Assembly: GCF_900497805.2 (NCBI RefSeq)
Contig: NW_020954626.1
Coordinates: 380,518 to 444,517 of the forward strand
Source of the DNA: Vombatus ursinus
Lineage: Eukaryota; Chordata; Mammalia; Diprotodontia; Vombatidae
DNA: 64,000 nt
Direction of reading: 5' to 3'
In this document: positions 10,694-22,339 of the stretch, piece after piece
Layout: each line of letters starts with the position of its first letter
Numbering within the stretch: position 1 is the stretch's first letter
The notes under the pieces: generated by a model
What the model was told of the DNA's origin: nothing
Database searches by the model: none
The model's input: only the letters and a program-made list of their open reading frames with translations
Program-made: the position numbers and the translations under genes

Positions 10694-11449
10694 GTCTATC
10701 TAATCTCAGTAGTTAAGATGGTAGGAAGAGCAGTCTCCACCAAAGACCAAGGAAGCAGAGTTAAGATTGGGAAGAGAGTGATGAAAACAACAAAGAAAAA
10801 CCAGTACCAAGGTGTCCATCAGGTATGACACCTGAGGTATTAAAACAAGATTGAAGGCTGTTTGGCTGAACAGGAATTAAGCTCTGAGATATCTATACTA
10901 GATCAGTAAATACAAATGGATGGAGGGCCAGGAATCTGACTATGAATCTTCCCTCTTTCACAAAGCTTTGGTCTTTTTATTGGGTTTGCTTTAACTTCCT
11001 TCCTTCTCATTTCTTTATTCTCCATTCCTTGACATTTTATCTGATGTGAATATGTTGGCATAGTCATGGGTAGCATCTGTCAAGCTTCTGACTTGGTCAC
11101 CCCTACCATGCCATCATCTTGTATGAAGGATTCATTCTGCATCAGTCCTTAAAAGTTAAGAAAGTTTTTATCTATTTCTCAATTTGATCAGAACTAGAAT
11201 CAGTGCAGTGACCAGTTGGGTATTCAGGAGGAAAGAAAAAGGAGGAAGAAAAATTGTACTGATACTATGCATAGCATGTTGTTTACTTTAAAATGAACAA
11301 TAATGGTTGTGGTGTATACCTCGTATTAGACAGAAGACCTGAAACCTAATGTGTATCTGGAGTGAAAGGTTACCTAATTCTTATAACAAAAATAAGGATG
11401 TGTGATATTGGTTAAAATCTCTTTTATTAATTTTTGGGTTTGGGTTTTT

Positions 11450-11567
11450 TTGTTTTTTTTTTTTTTGGCAAGGCAATGGGGTGAAGTGACTTGCCCAGGG
11501 TCACACAGCCAGTAAGTCTCAAGTGTCTAAGGCCAGATTTGGTATCCACTTCACCATTTAGCTGCCC
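11450..11567 (-). mobile_element. tRNA-derived SINE (WSINE-like), internally shortened
   Basis: T tract, then ggcaaggcaatggggtgaag, cccagggtcacacagccagt, ending tttagctgcccc. The central part between aagtgtctaaggccagattt and ggtatccact is shorter than in the other copies. Confidence 0.75.
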
Positions 11568-12209
11568 CCTGTTAATTGTTTTTTAAGTGTTGTAGAAGGC
11601 TAGATATTATGAGGTTAATTTACAAATATTAACAAGTTATGGTGAAATAAGAGATACAAAGAGGATAACATTTTTAAGTCTTGTGCATTGGAGATGGGGT
11701 CTGAAGTGGGTGTTTGCTGAACTTTTAGTAAAAACTTATTTACAAATTTACAATTGGACACAGTATTGTATGTATTGCTTATCTTGAGAAGTGCTTCATA
11801 CCAATTTTTTGTTCTTTACTTAAATGAGTGGATTTTTTTGCATTTTTTTTTTTAGTTCATCTCATTGTTGCTTGGAAAAAAAATCAGGATTTTCTTTGGA
11901 TATTTCTTATATTGTGCTTGTAAATATCTTTGTAATTTTGTTGGAACCAAAGAACTTTTTTTTTTTTAAGTTGGAATAACTTCTACTGAAAGCCTTCACT
12001 GCTGCCTCAGCCTCGTGCTGAGGAGACTCTGAGAGCGGAGTTTGTGCTTTAGCAAATCCCACAAAGCTAAAACAGTTCCATTTGTGGGCCTAGTGGTTGT
12101 TCGATGTATCTGTTGTACCAGCCTAGCTAAGTTTGGAGAGGCTTCATCATTGGATTCACTCTGCGAGTAGGAATGTTTTAGGTGCAGCCATCCTCAAAGA
12201 CTCAAAATG

Positions 12210-12396
12210 CAGGGATTCTTAACCTGTTTTGAATTCATGGACCCCTTTGATGGTCTGGTGAGTACTATGGATTCTTCAGGATAATGGTTTTGAATGAATA
12301 AAATAATATACATAGGGTTATCAAAAAAATCAATTATATTGAAATACAGTTGTAAAATTTTAAGAAAATTCATGGACCCTAGGTTAAAAATTCTTG
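12210..12396 (+). mobile_element. hAT-like miniature element, family A
   Basis: A 187-bp element beginning CAGGGATTCTTAACCT and ending AGGTTAAAAATTCTTG, clear inverted ends. The inner part (gacccctttgatggtctggtgag ... attatattgaaatacagttgtaaaa) is the family sequence. No convincing 8-bp duplication remains in the flanks. Confidence 0.75.
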
Positions 12397-13163
12397 CTCT
12401 AATAAGTTGTAGAAGTATCATGATATCTTTTAGTAAAGAAAGTATCCACATGGATTAAAATCAAGAATCTTTAAAGTATAAAGTAATATCCCATATAATG
12501 TAAAATAAAACCATTATTAAGTCAAGCCAAATTGCAGATCATACTTTTCATTCTTTTGTTTTTTCAATTCAGTTCAATTCAATATACATTTATTAAATGT
12601 GTATTATTTATTTTATTACATTAATTATTTTAGTGCTTAGTATGCAAATGAAGTTTATTAATATCTTGTTTCATTGTCAGATCCTTGATTAATAACATTT
12701 TAGATTTTTTGTCTTTTCGTCTTCTACATTTCATCCAAATTAGACATTGGTAGAAAAATCATAGAACCTTCACAAAACTAAGGATATAAATGGACATTGA
12801 TTATTTTATACATACACTGCAAGAAAAGTACTACATTGTACTCATTTTGTGTAATACATCATTTGGCACATTCAGTAATTGATTCTGGACCCTTAAGAAA
12901 CCAACTTTTTGGTCATGTGATTAGTTTAGACCAATTTTTAATGGTTTTCTAGATACATATACACAATGTTGCACAATTGACACAGAGAACAAAATAGATG
13001 TATTTGGGGTGTACACTTTACTGATGTTACAGCTTTTTCTTTGCAGAGCCCTTTCAATTATTCTGTGGAATCCCAGGGTTCCATAGAACATTGTGAGAAA
13101 TTCTGATACATAAGGGAAGCAGTGTATTTCTTATTTGCAATATAAACTCATTTTTATCCCCAG

Positions 13164-13262
13164 ATAGAATTGGCAGAAATCTGTACCAAGAGTGAGCGTT
13201 ATATTGGCACTGAAGGAGGAGGTATGGATCAGTCCATATCATTTCTTGGAGAGGAAGGAAAG
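13164..13262 (+). CDS. GALK2: GALK2 coding exon with the catalytic aspartate (residues ~169-201)
   Basis: First of five GALK2 exons in the window. GALK2 is a cytosolic GHMP-family kinase that phosphorylates GalNAc at C1 with ATP, a salvage step toward UDP-GalNAc; it also acts weakly on galactose. The exon is 99 bases, phase 0 at both ends, preceded by a pyrimidine-rich tract ending in cag and followed by gtaggt. It reads [20 protein letters not shown] then [13 protein letters not shown]. In human numbering this is about residues 169-201, and the GGGMDQ motif carries the catalytic Asp190 (codon 13227-13229). Differences from remembered human sequence are conservative (V to I at the first residue, A to T, A to G, T to K at the last). 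The exon with the GLSSSSA ATP-binding motif should lie upstream of position 1; I could not find it here. Confidence 0.97.
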
Positions 13263-14304
13263 GTAGGTGACAGTAACCTGTTTGGAAGTACCAACTGTGA
13301 GAAACCACATAGAGAATAAGGCATTGATATATCCAAGATGTTTAGTCACCTACAAGTCCAATCAGATCTGTTCTTTCAGGCTTCCCTAAATATTTCCCAA
13401 CACCATTCCAACATTCAAGTTCATCCTCGATCCTTATCTTCCAGTATGACTGGTTTACCTCTTAAATTTTTTATCTATTTCACTGTTTTCTTTCTGTCTC
13501 TCATACTCTCATGATTTTATTTCAGTTCACTTTGCCAGTTGGTCTTTTCTCTTTTTCTTTTATACCCATTTTCCTTCATTGTCTAGTTTGTGTAAGAGAT
13601 TTCTCAATTCTCTGTGTTGTCTGAAATGGCTCCCTAAACCTCTCCATCTCATGTTCTTTCCAAATTCCCTTGTTGGTTTTTAAACCCAAATGTTAGTTCC
13701 TTTGCCACATGTATTCATAACCTCTCTTCCTATAATTTATTCTTTAGTAATATTTCTCTCTATAAACATTTTAGGACCTGGGCTGTGGGGAAGAAAATGT
13801 TGACAGTCGGCCAGAAGTAGATTCCTATGCTGGTTGCCACTTCCCTTTGGCTATCAGCTCCCTCAGACAGAGTAGAACTTTTTGGTTGCTGTCCAGAAAC
13901 TGCCTACTTTCAAAATAGATGCACATATTTCTTCAAAACCTTTATAATTTTCAGTACTGCATCAACTTCCTACTGATTTGGCTATTCTTCAAGAACACCT
14001 GGATTATTTCTTATTTAATATATGTTGTTGAAATATGTTGCTTGAATTCAGATTTCCAAAGCCCCAGGCATAGAAGAGGAGGGGATTTTCTTCAGCACAA
14101 AGACATTGCTTGAGCTATGCAGCAAGAAGACTTAAGTGGCAGGTTTGAAGACAGTGCTTCTGAATGACATATAGCTGGGTCATTTGTTTTGTCCAGCCTG
14201 GGTAGTCTGCCAGGTTGAGAGAAGACTTTGAAAGAATCTCTTTTGTACTGATTGTGTGCCTGAACCATTTCTAGGTTTTAATCTGTCATTTTTTCTTTCA
14301 AAAG
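13263..14304 (+). other. GALK2: GALK2 intron (1.0 kb)
   Basis: The intron runs from gtaggt to ttctttcaaaag. No recognisable transposon was seen. It has pyrimidine-rich stretches (13430-13760) and otherwise unassigned sequence. It is the shortest and cleanest intron in the window. Confidence 0.9.
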
Positions 14305-14457
14305 GCCAAGTTAATAGAGTTCAATCCTCTGAGGGCAACTGATGTCCAACTTCCAAGTGAAGCAAGTTTTGTGATTGCTAACAGTTGTGTTGCAATGAAT
14401 AAGGCAGCGACTTCTAATTTCAATACTCGGGTGATGGAGTGTCGACTAGCTGCAAAG
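14305..14457 (+). CDS. GALK2: GALK2 coding exon (residues ~202-252)
   Basis: The exon is 153 bases, 51 codons, phase 0 at both ends. It is preceded by a T-rich tract ending in aaaag and followed by gtaata. It starts [20 protein letters not shown] and ends [10 protein letters not shown], matching the GALK2 segment that follows the catalytic Asp in the sugar-kinase fold. The motif FVIANSC is intact. One visible difference from human is [10 protein letters not shown] in place of SCVEMNKAAT; other galactokinases vary at this site, so no loss of function is implied. It lies only 1,042 bases after the previous exon, and the reading frame is continuous across the junction (GGA AAG | GCC AAG). Confidence 0.97.
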
Positions 14458-15780
14458 GTAATACACTTTGTAAACTCTTGGCAAACTGTAGTGCAGATTT
14501 CATGCAGGATTGTTGCTCCCATCCCATAACAGGGAGCAACTACCGATCCCAACTACTCTGATGCCACATATTTTTTGTGTAATGCTACCAGAAGCACAAG
14601 TAGGATTTTGCACTTGGTAGACAAAGTATTGGAACTAAATCCCACTTGTTCTCTTGCATTCCTCACCAGCTTTCCACTATAATAATCTTCCCTCCACTTC
14701 CAAACATTATCTGAGCTCAACCTGGCTCTTCTCCCTAATTCCTTCCCTTTCAAAACTATCTCACTGCCTTGTCATACTTGAGTCTCCCGAATATCCCTAG
14801 AATGTAGAATTTCCTGTAGAATGGAAGGGGTAGGATTCCCAGTCACTATGGAATGGGTTTAAACAGAACTCCATTGATTTCTTTTTCCAATATGATTTGT
14901 AGGCAGCTTTCATGAATTGTTGTTGGCTGGTTTTGGGGGTGGGGTTGACACGGAAGAGGGAGTAGAATTTCTCTGTAGAAGTCCTTCACAGGCACAATTT
15001 ATGCTTGAGAGGCATCTGCAGTGCTCTTTGAAGGTTTGTAGTTAACCTTTTCCGATACTGAGTTTTTTAAATAGTCTATTTCTTCTTCTTTTAAAAAAAT
15101 GTATCATATCCTAACAACATTTTTACCACACAAAATATTTCATCAAAGATATGTCTTATCAGAGAAGGAGGTTATCCAGTCATGGGGGAGTGAAGGATAA
15201 GAAAAGAAATGTATCTGTAGTGTTGCTCTGGTGTCCATAAAACATTCAAAGACCCAGGGAAAGACCTCCAGTTTCTTGAGTAGATCCTCTCTATGGAAAA
15301 ATCAGATATCATGAGATAGTGGATGGAGTTAAATTCTGCACTGATGGAGGGGTCAGGTCCCCTGCTAGCAAACTCTTGGTTCCATTGAAGTATCACTTTA
15401 GCCTAATGAGTAGGAGTTAAGACTTCTTAAGGAATCAAGAGTAGTCAGATAGGAGTTCAGAGTCTTTGGTGAAATACAAGTCATCTCAATTATTGGAATT
15501 CCTGGTGACATCATTCTATGTGTGGTGGTAAGGGAGTAGGGGAGAAAGCGCCTAAAAGAGTTTTGACAGAAGAGAGAAAGCACCAAAGTCAAGGCATTAT
15601 TGGATCCTTGGGAAGGATATTAATTCTTCATCTTCATTTTATACTCAGTTTTAGAATCCAGATTTTTGATTTAGTGACTGACTAGTAAGCTGCTATGTAA
15701 TTGGGATCATATCTTAAACTTTTTTTGTATGACTGTATAGCAAAGGTCTTTGCTTGCTAGATAGGGGAGGGAGAAAATAT

Positions 15781-16013
15781 GCATTTGTATAGTGCTTACT
15801 ATGCGCCAGGCACAGTGATAAGCACTTTACAAATATTATCTCATTTGATCTTCACAATAACTCTGCCAAGTAGGAAGTTGAGGAAAATGAGGCAAATAGA
15901 GGTTAATGCCTTGCCCAGGGTCACACAGGTAGTAAGTAATTGGGGGCAAATTTGAACTCGGGTCTTCCTGACTCTAGGTCCAGTGCTCTGTACACCCTAT
16001 CACTTAACTGCCT
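15781..16013 (-). repeat. MIR-related core-SINE (marsupial type)
   Basis: The + strand reads gtgcttactatgcgccaggcacagtgataagcactttacaaatattatctc, then gccttgcccagggtcacacag, aactcgggtcttcctgactc and a gctctgtacaccctatcacttaactgcc end. It is a near-complete minus-strand copy. Confidence 0.8.
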
Positions 16014-16229
16014 ATAAGTACTTGCTGAAGGATTTTTAGAGAGGAGACAGGGAACAGGAGCCAGTTGCAGTGCTCTTTCCTAACTAAACAAGAAGATTTG
16101 GCTATTTTCTATTTATTAGCATTTAAAAATCAGTGTGGGAGAGGTTGAAGTTGAAGACTGCCTTGAGAGTCCTGGTATCAGCCTCCTCAGTGACTCCCTT
16201 CATGGTTTAAACAAGGAATGTGATTCATT

Positions 16230-16432
16230 GTTTCATGGATTGAGAGCTGGACAGAAATTTAAAAGTCTTCCTTTTCTACTACCCAACTCTAAAGTTAAGG
16301 AAACATGCTCAGATAATTTAAGTGACTTGCCTAAGGTCCCATGCAGAGCTACTACGAATCAGAGTTGGAATTATTAGAACCTAGGTCCTCTGATTGCAAA
16401 TCTGCTGTTCTTTCCGAAACACCATACCATAT
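16230..16432 (-). repeat. MIR fragment
   Basis: agagctggacagaaatttaa, ttaagtgacttgcctaaggtcc, aacctaggtcctctgattgc: a diverged MIR in minus orientation. A small frame across it has no other support. Confidence 0.6.
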
Positions 16433-16539
16433 CTCAGACCTCTGTCTCCCATTTTTATCCATGGTAAAAATCAATCTTATGACCCTCACAGAAGTAGGGT
16501 GTGGATTTAGAGGTTTGTACAGGAGACAGCACAAAAAAA

Positions 16540-18431
16540 TAACCCAAAGAAAAAGAAGAGCAACAAAGAAAAATGACTATCTGATGAGGCTTTTCAAATA
16601 GTTTAGGAAAGAAGGAAAGCGAAAGGGAAAGATGTGCCCAACTGAATGCAGAATTCCAGAGAATAGCAAGGAGAGATAAGAAAGTTTTCTTAAATGAGCA
16701 ATGCAAAGAAATAGAGGGAAACAATAGAATGGAAAAGACAAAAGATATCTTCAAGAAAATTAGAGATATTAAGGGAATGTTTCATGCAAAAATGGGCATA
16801 GTAAAAGACAAAAATGAGAGAGAATACACGCAGAAGAGATTAAGAATTGGCAAGAATATACAGAAGAACTGTAGAAGAAAGATGTTAACATCACTAATAA
16901 TCATGTTAGTGTGGTTACTAATTTAGAGCCAGACATCCTGGAGAATGAAGTCAAATGGGCCTTAGGAAGCATTGCTAACAATAAGTTTAGTGGAGATGAT
17001 GGAATTCCAGTGAGCTATTTAAAATTCTAAAAGATGATGCTGTTAAAGTGCAGTACTCAGTATGCCAGAAAAATTGGAAAACCCAACAGAGGCCACTGAA
17101 TTGGAAAAGATACGTTTATGTCCCAGTCTTAAAGAAGTGCAGTGCCAGGGAATGTTCAAATTACCAGACAATTGTGCTCATTCCATATGCCTGCAAAGTT
17201 ATGCTTAAGGTTCTGCAAGCTAGGCTTCAGCAATATGTGAACCAAGAATTACCAGAAGAGCAGGCTGATTTTTAAAGAGGCAGAGGAACTAGAGACCAAA
17301 TTGCCAACATTCATTGGATTATGGAGAAAGCAAGGGAGTTCCAGGAAGAAACGTCTATTTCTGCTTCATTGAAACCTTTAACTGTGTGAATCACAACAAA
17401 ATGTGTCAGGTCTTCAAAGAGATGGGAGTACCAGATCATTTTACTTGTCCCCTGAGGAACCTGCATGTGCGCCAAGAAGCACCAGTTAGAACCTAACACG
17501 GAAGAACTAATTGGGTTAAGATTAGAAAAGAAGTACAGCAAGGCTGTATATGGTCACCTTATCTATTTAACATACATGCGGAGTAGATCATGCAAAATGT
17601 CTGGATGAATCAAAAGATGAAATTAAGGTTGCTGGGAAAAATATCAACAAATTCAGATGTGGATGATACCACTCTGATGGCAGAAAGTGATGAGGAATTT
17701 AAGAAGCTTTTTGATGAGGGTGAAAGAGGAGAATGTAAAAGCTGGCTTGAAGCTTAACATAAAAAAAAGCTAAGATCTTGGCAACTAGTCCCATTACCTC
17801 CTGGCAAATAGACGGAAAAGAAATGGAAGCAGTTTCAGATTTTATATTCTTGAGCTCAGAGATCACCACAGACAGTGACTATGGCCATGAAATTAAAAGA
17901 CACTTGCTCCTTGGAAAGAAAGCTATGGCAAATACTAAAAAACAGAGACATCACCTTGCTGACAAAGGACCATGTAGTGAAAACTATGATTTTTCCAGTA
18001 GTGGTGTATGGCTGTGAGAGTTGGATTATAAGGAAAGCTGAATGCCACAGAATCAGTGCTTTAAAATTGTGGTGCTAGAGAAGATTTTTGGGAGTCCCTT
18101 GAACAGCAAGGAAATCAAATCAGTCAATACTTAAAGAAATTAATTTATGCTATTCATTGGAAGATCAAAGACTAAAGCTGAAGCTTAAATATTTTGGCCA
18201 CATAATGAGAAAACAGGACTCATTTGAAAAGACCCTGATGCTGGGAAAGACTAAAGGCAAAAGGAAAAGGGGATGACAGAGGATGAGATGGAGAGATAGT
18301 GTCATGGAAACAACAAACATGAACTTGGACAGACTTTGAGAGGTAGTGAAAGATACAAAGGACTGGCATGGTATGGTCCATGGAGTCATAAAGAGTCATT
18401 CATGCCTGAATGACTGAACAACAACAACAAA
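16540..18431 (+). mobile_element. Decayed RTE-clade LINE (BovB-like reverse transcriptase), 5' truncated
   Basis: Broken frames give IRDIKGMFHAKMGIVKD (16768-16820), then KNWKTQQRPLNWKRYVYVP and CSNYQTIVLIPYACKVMLKV, LQARLQQYVNQELPEEQADF (to 17275), PGRNVYFCFIETFNCVNHNK, a DVDDTTLMAESDEEF stretch around 17655-17700 in place of the usual YADD box, TSPITSWQIDGKEMEAVSDF (17781-17840), and GCESWIIRKAEC (18010-18050). These match the palm, thumb and C-terminal parts of RTE/BovB reverse transcriptase in order. The 3' end is gaatgactgaacaacaacaa, a CAA-type tail. There are several stops and frameshifts, so it is inactive. Its tail is shared with the SINEs at 23975, 26801, 38124, 38656, 40212 and 43787. 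Confidence 0.9.
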
Positions 18432-18439
18432 GAAATTAA

Positions 18440-18745
18440 TGAGTAGTTTATAGGGCACTTTGACTTGGAACCAGGAAGACATACCTCAGACATTAGCTGG
18501 GTGACTGACCATGGGCAAGTCACTTAACCTCTCTTGGCCTCAGTTTTCTCATCTTGAAAATGAAGAAGATGGGATACAGTGGCCTTTAAGGTCCTTTCTA
18601 GCTTTAAATCTTAGGGTCAGATTTAGAGCTGGAAGGGACTTTAGAGGCCACCAAGGCCTCTCTTCATTTTATAGGTAAAGAAATTCTGAATCTCAGAGAA
18701 GGAAAATGACTTTCTCAGGGTCACACAACTAGTAGATGTTTAAGG
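18440..18745. repeat. Two MIR fragments in opposite orientations
   Basis: 18440-18605 (+): accatgggcaagtcacttaa, cctctcttggcctcagttttc, tgaaaatgaagaag. 18615-18745 (-): ttagagctggaagggacttt, aggaaaatgactttctcaggg, tcacacaactagtag. Confidence 0.65.
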
Positions 18746-19724
18746 TTGGAATTGAATCATCATGCCATATAATATTGGTGCTACATGTTGACAGCTTATC
18801 CATAATATTAGGAAAAGTATTTTCTTTCTTCCCTTATCCAAATGCTGAGTGGAGAGGAGCTTAGAAGAAATCAGATGTAGCACTGGACCACGTTTGCCAC
18901 ATAAGTGGCAAACTCTCTTGCTGATGCTTTGTCCTTGAGAAGTGGCAATCCTTCTTGCTCCCCTCATCTGTAAGTCATCTTACTGTCTCTAGAGCCAAAT
19001 TTCAAAGGGTCTCAAGTGGGTTTCCTGTTCCACTCCTTGAATTGTGTGTTGCTCATCTGCTCATAGGAAATTACAGTTGATGTCGAGGGCATGTGGTAGA
19101 TTTCATTGGTAATTGAAATGCACACCAAATTGGCTGTGTGGACTTTCCAGATGTAAGCTAAGTGGACAATTGGGCTAACCATTAGCAAATTGCGGATGTA
19201 GTTGGATTGAATGTGAAATTCTGTAAGTCATTGCCTCTGTGTGCAGATCAATCACACATAGGAAAAGAGAGGCTAGCTTTTGAAAACTAAGCCCTGGAGC
19301 CATTTTCCTTGCATCTTACATACCCAAATGCTATGGGCTCCATTACCCTGGAGAGGGTGTCTGGGGAAATATGACTTCTGGGACTAGGAATTGGAACTTA
19401 GGTGTTGAATAATGAAGAGAGTCAGGATTAAGATATCATTTTTGACATGTCTGAACAAGCAAGAATTAATTTCTTGTCAAGGTTCACTCCAAGATTCTCT
19501 AATGCTTCTCCTAGCTTCTTCATGGTTATTTCCAAATTTAAGTACCTAGCAGAAACAATTTCTAAGGTTAAAACTGTGTCATGAACTTATGTAGGTAGAT
19601 TGACGTGGAACTGTTGGGAAGTGACTGCTTTACTTTGTTGGGTTCAGGGGTTATGTTGGGACAGACATTAGTCTTTGGGACTGTCAACTTAGTACCTAAG
19701 CAGCACCTATCATAAGAGCCTGTA

Positions 19725-19980
19725 TGGTAAAGAAAAAGCATTGGACTTGAACATGAAAGATGTGAGCTTAAAGGCCAGCTCAGCCACTTAATACTCATGT
19801 GCTCAAGACAAGTTATTTGCCTTCTCTGAATCTCAGTTTCTTCATCTATGATGTGGAAACAATTATACTTATACTCAAGACTTAGCTGTTTAACTTATAG
19901 GCTAAAGTGAAGATCTCCAGCACATAGCATAATGCTCAGCACAGTTAAGTACTTAATAAATGCTTGTTGATTGATTGGTT
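19725..19980 (+). repeat. MIR followed by an L2-type LINE end
   Basis: 19725-19860: ctgtatggtaaagaaaaagc, tctgaatctcagtttcttca, i.e. a MIR. 19915-19980: ctccagcacatagcataatg, ctcagcacagttaagtactt and aataaatgcttgttgattgatt, the L2/L3 terminal sequence. Confidence 0.6.
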
Positions 19981-20135
19981 GAGCAATATGTTTGGGCAAA
20001 TCAGTTAACTTCTCTGAACTTCCTTTTCAATATCTGTAAAATCGGGGTGATTAATGTTTGTAATGATGATGTTTAGTTAAATTCTTAAGAGAAGCAAACA
20101 AGATAGTATATGCAAAATGCATTGTAAACCTCATG

Positions 20136-20340
20136 GTGTCAGTCAGTTAACATTTATTAAACCCTGCTATGTCCCAGGCACTGTACTAAGTATACTGAGT
20201 ACTAAGTGTACTAAGGAGGCACAAAGAAAAGTAAAATACAAGTCTCTTCTCTGAAGGAGTTCCATAGTCTACTGGGAGGCAATATGCAAATAACTATGCT
20301 ATATGAAGGTCAGCTATTATCATTATAAACATTAGATCCT
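20136..20340 (-). mobile_element. L2-type LINE 3' end fragment
   Basis: gttaacatttattaaaccct, ctatgtcccaggcactgtac, ctgaaggagttccatagtct: the reverse of the L2 3' end. A short internal duplication (gtactaagtatactgagtac) is visible. Confidence 0.65.
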
Positions 20341-21610
20341 TAAGCCAGATTTAGAGGAGTAGCAGGGGAAAAAAAATAAACAAAATCATTTAGAATAAGG
20401 CTTAGATTTATTTCTGTGTTTTAAAAATGGATGTAAAATGAACTATAAAATGTGTTAAACAAAGGACACTATTGTTTGGTTTCCCAGGTCATCTTTAAAA
20501 ACATTAACTCTTTTCAAATGTACAATCTGAAGTTTTTAAGAGTATCATTGAATAAAAGTATTTTGTTATTAATGTTTCCCTGAAGTTAATGGTTTTAACC
20601 AAAATACAAAGCTCTTTTGGTACATCCTGCTTCCTTCACAGAATAAGGAAAATCTAATAATTGGTGTTGCAGTAGAGTAAATCAATTGCACATTTCCTTA
20701 TGGAGTTTTCTCCTTTCTCCTTCCTTATTTCTTCTCACTGTTTGTTCTCTGCCCTTGCCATACCTTGGACCCAGGAAATGAAGCTTGACTGACCCTAGTG
20801 TCTGTTCCAAGGACTAGGGGAAAGGCACTGTCTGGACTCAAGCATTCTCTCCTGTTTTGAGTGTCAACTCCTTTTAGAGGGACCATTCAGTGGCCAGTGG
20901 GATAAACCACAGTGGATTACAGAGAGAGGATAGAAAGAGAGAGGCACACCCTCGTTTGGAGGTCCCTAAAAAATCCTTCCAACAAGTTCCTTCTGGTCCC
21001 AAGGATTTGGTACATTCTTAATTTAGGGTACTGTCTCAGAGGAGAAGGGAAAACACAGCTTTACCATACCACCAGTTGAATGAGAATGGTTTTTCATGAA
21101 TTCCCCAATGAAGATTTCATTTAAAATACCATCCAGATGACCAGATATTCAAGTTCATTAACTACCTTCCAAGTGACATCTAGTAAACAGGAGAATTCCT
21201 AACCAGGTCATTGATGACATGACTCTCTCAGACTCATATCACATGAGATTAGAATGGTTTTCTGTGAATGTTATAGAGGCAGGGTGTAGTAAGGATAAAT
21301 CATCTGACTAGGGATTAAAGATGCAGAACTGTCCATGGAAGTAGCCCTGTGGGAAAGGAGGGACAGGCATAACATCAACAAGAGATTAGTGTTCTTTTTG
21401 GAGGACAAAGACTTAATTTTTCTGGTCTTTGAACATCTGTCATATAAGAATGGGAAATTCCAAGCATCTGAACCCACTCTATGTTTCTGAGCAATGGTGC
21501 GGAGCTTGAGTAGATTGAGCAGAAACAAATTCATCTTCATGTTGAATTTGGTTAATTAAAACATGGCCTGTTGATTTCTGAATAGAAATTGTCTTGATTT
21601 GAATTTGCAG

Positions 21611-21821
21611 TTCCTGGCTAAGTACAAAGGCCTGGAATGGAACAAAGCTCTGTGCTTGGAGGAGGTGCAGGTCAAACTAGGAGTAAGCCTGGAGGAAATG
21701 CTGCTGCTAGTGGAAGAAGTCTTCCATTCAGAACCATACAGCCAAGAGGAAGTCTGCAATTACCTAGAAATTAGCCTGGAGGAGCTCAAGACCCAAATCC
21801 TTTGTAAGAACACTCAAGATG
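21611..21821 (+). CDS. GALK2: GALK2 coding exon (residues ~253-323)
   Basis: The exon is 211 bases: 70 full codons plus the first base of a valine codon completed in the next exon. The acceptor is tttgcag and the donor a consensus gtaagt. The product begins [20 protein letters not shown] and includes [19 protein letters not shown] and [11 protein letters not shown], an alpha-helical, acidic segment typical of GALK2. It is the least conserved of the five exons: changes from human cluster in the EDALHPEPYN-like stretch, here [10 protein letters not shown], and near CRCLGI, here CNYLEI. Length is unchanged. The following intron is about 32 kb, the largest visible. The sequence reads through at 21822 for four codons to an intronic stop, so the exon boundary rests on the donor and on homology. 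Confidence 0.97.
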
Positions 21822-22339
21822 GTAAGTCCTGAGAACTTCCAACCAAAGATGAATTGCTTCTTTTCCTTCATCTCTAGTAGGTGGTTAAAGCCCAAGTTCT
21901 CAAGTGAAAGGTATCAATTTTGAAGCATTCTGGAATGAAAATCTAGCTATGTAATTCTCTGACCTCTCCTGTTTCTCCCACACTTATCCACCCTTTAGCC
22001 ACTTTGTTACTAATAGTAATGAGAAAAGTACCTCCCAAGTGATGTGATATTGTAGCCAATGGGATCATGAAAACTCAACTGACTTGTGACAGGCTGGATG
22101 GTTTCTATCGTAGCCTGTGGCCCATATTCTGTATCTCTTTATTAAATTTGTTAGATCTATTTTAATTTCTTTAGGTGTCTTGTCTGGCAGCACCAGAAAC
22201 TGGAGATGGAGGTAGGAGGTATGGGCTTATGAAGAGAGTGCAGCTCCTTGGTACTGCTTGGCTGAGAAATGGAAGATGGTCAGTTTGATGGAGGGCAGAC
22301 CTACTGGGACTCTTCGCTCTTAACCATGGCCTTGTAGCT

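Larger units (their letters stand above)
6722..13163 (+). other. GALK2: GALK2 intron between the L1 and the first visible exon
   Basis: Contents: two adjacent hAT-like elements (7365-7791), a retroviral LTR fragment (8085-8190), an L1 3' fragment (9010-9605), a weak LINE-like stretch (9830-10145), a SINE (10320-10527), an ATCT microsatellite, a SINE (11450-11567) and a hAT-like element (12210-12396). Nothing assignable was seen at 6722-7356, 8190-9000, 10700-11440, 11570-12000 and 12400-13160, apart from common A/T tracts. A stretch at 12085-12190 is related to 44954-45075. Confidence 0.6.
14458..21610 (+). other. GALK2: GALK2 intron (7.2 kb)
   Basis: Contents: a core-SINE (15781-16013), a MIR (16230-16432), a decayed RTE LINE (16540-18431), MIRs (18440-18745 and about 19725-19860), and L2 fragments near 19895-19980 and 20136-20340. 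Positions 14458-15780, 18750-19720 and 20345-21610 show nothing I can assign. Confidence 0.85.

Noticed and set aside
1-13163. The upstream GALK2 exon with the GLSSSSA motif
   Set aside because: It was looked for and not seen. The exon must lie before the window, or I missed it.
17048-18078. Several frames of 60-79 codons
   Set aside because: They are pieces of one decayed RTE reverse transcriptase and not separate genes.
22080-22215. LTR-like text (ttattaaatttgttagatct, then tctggcagcaccagaaactg)
   Set aside because: It resembles an LTR tail followed by a start of internal sequence, but no TG...CA ends or target duplication could be found.
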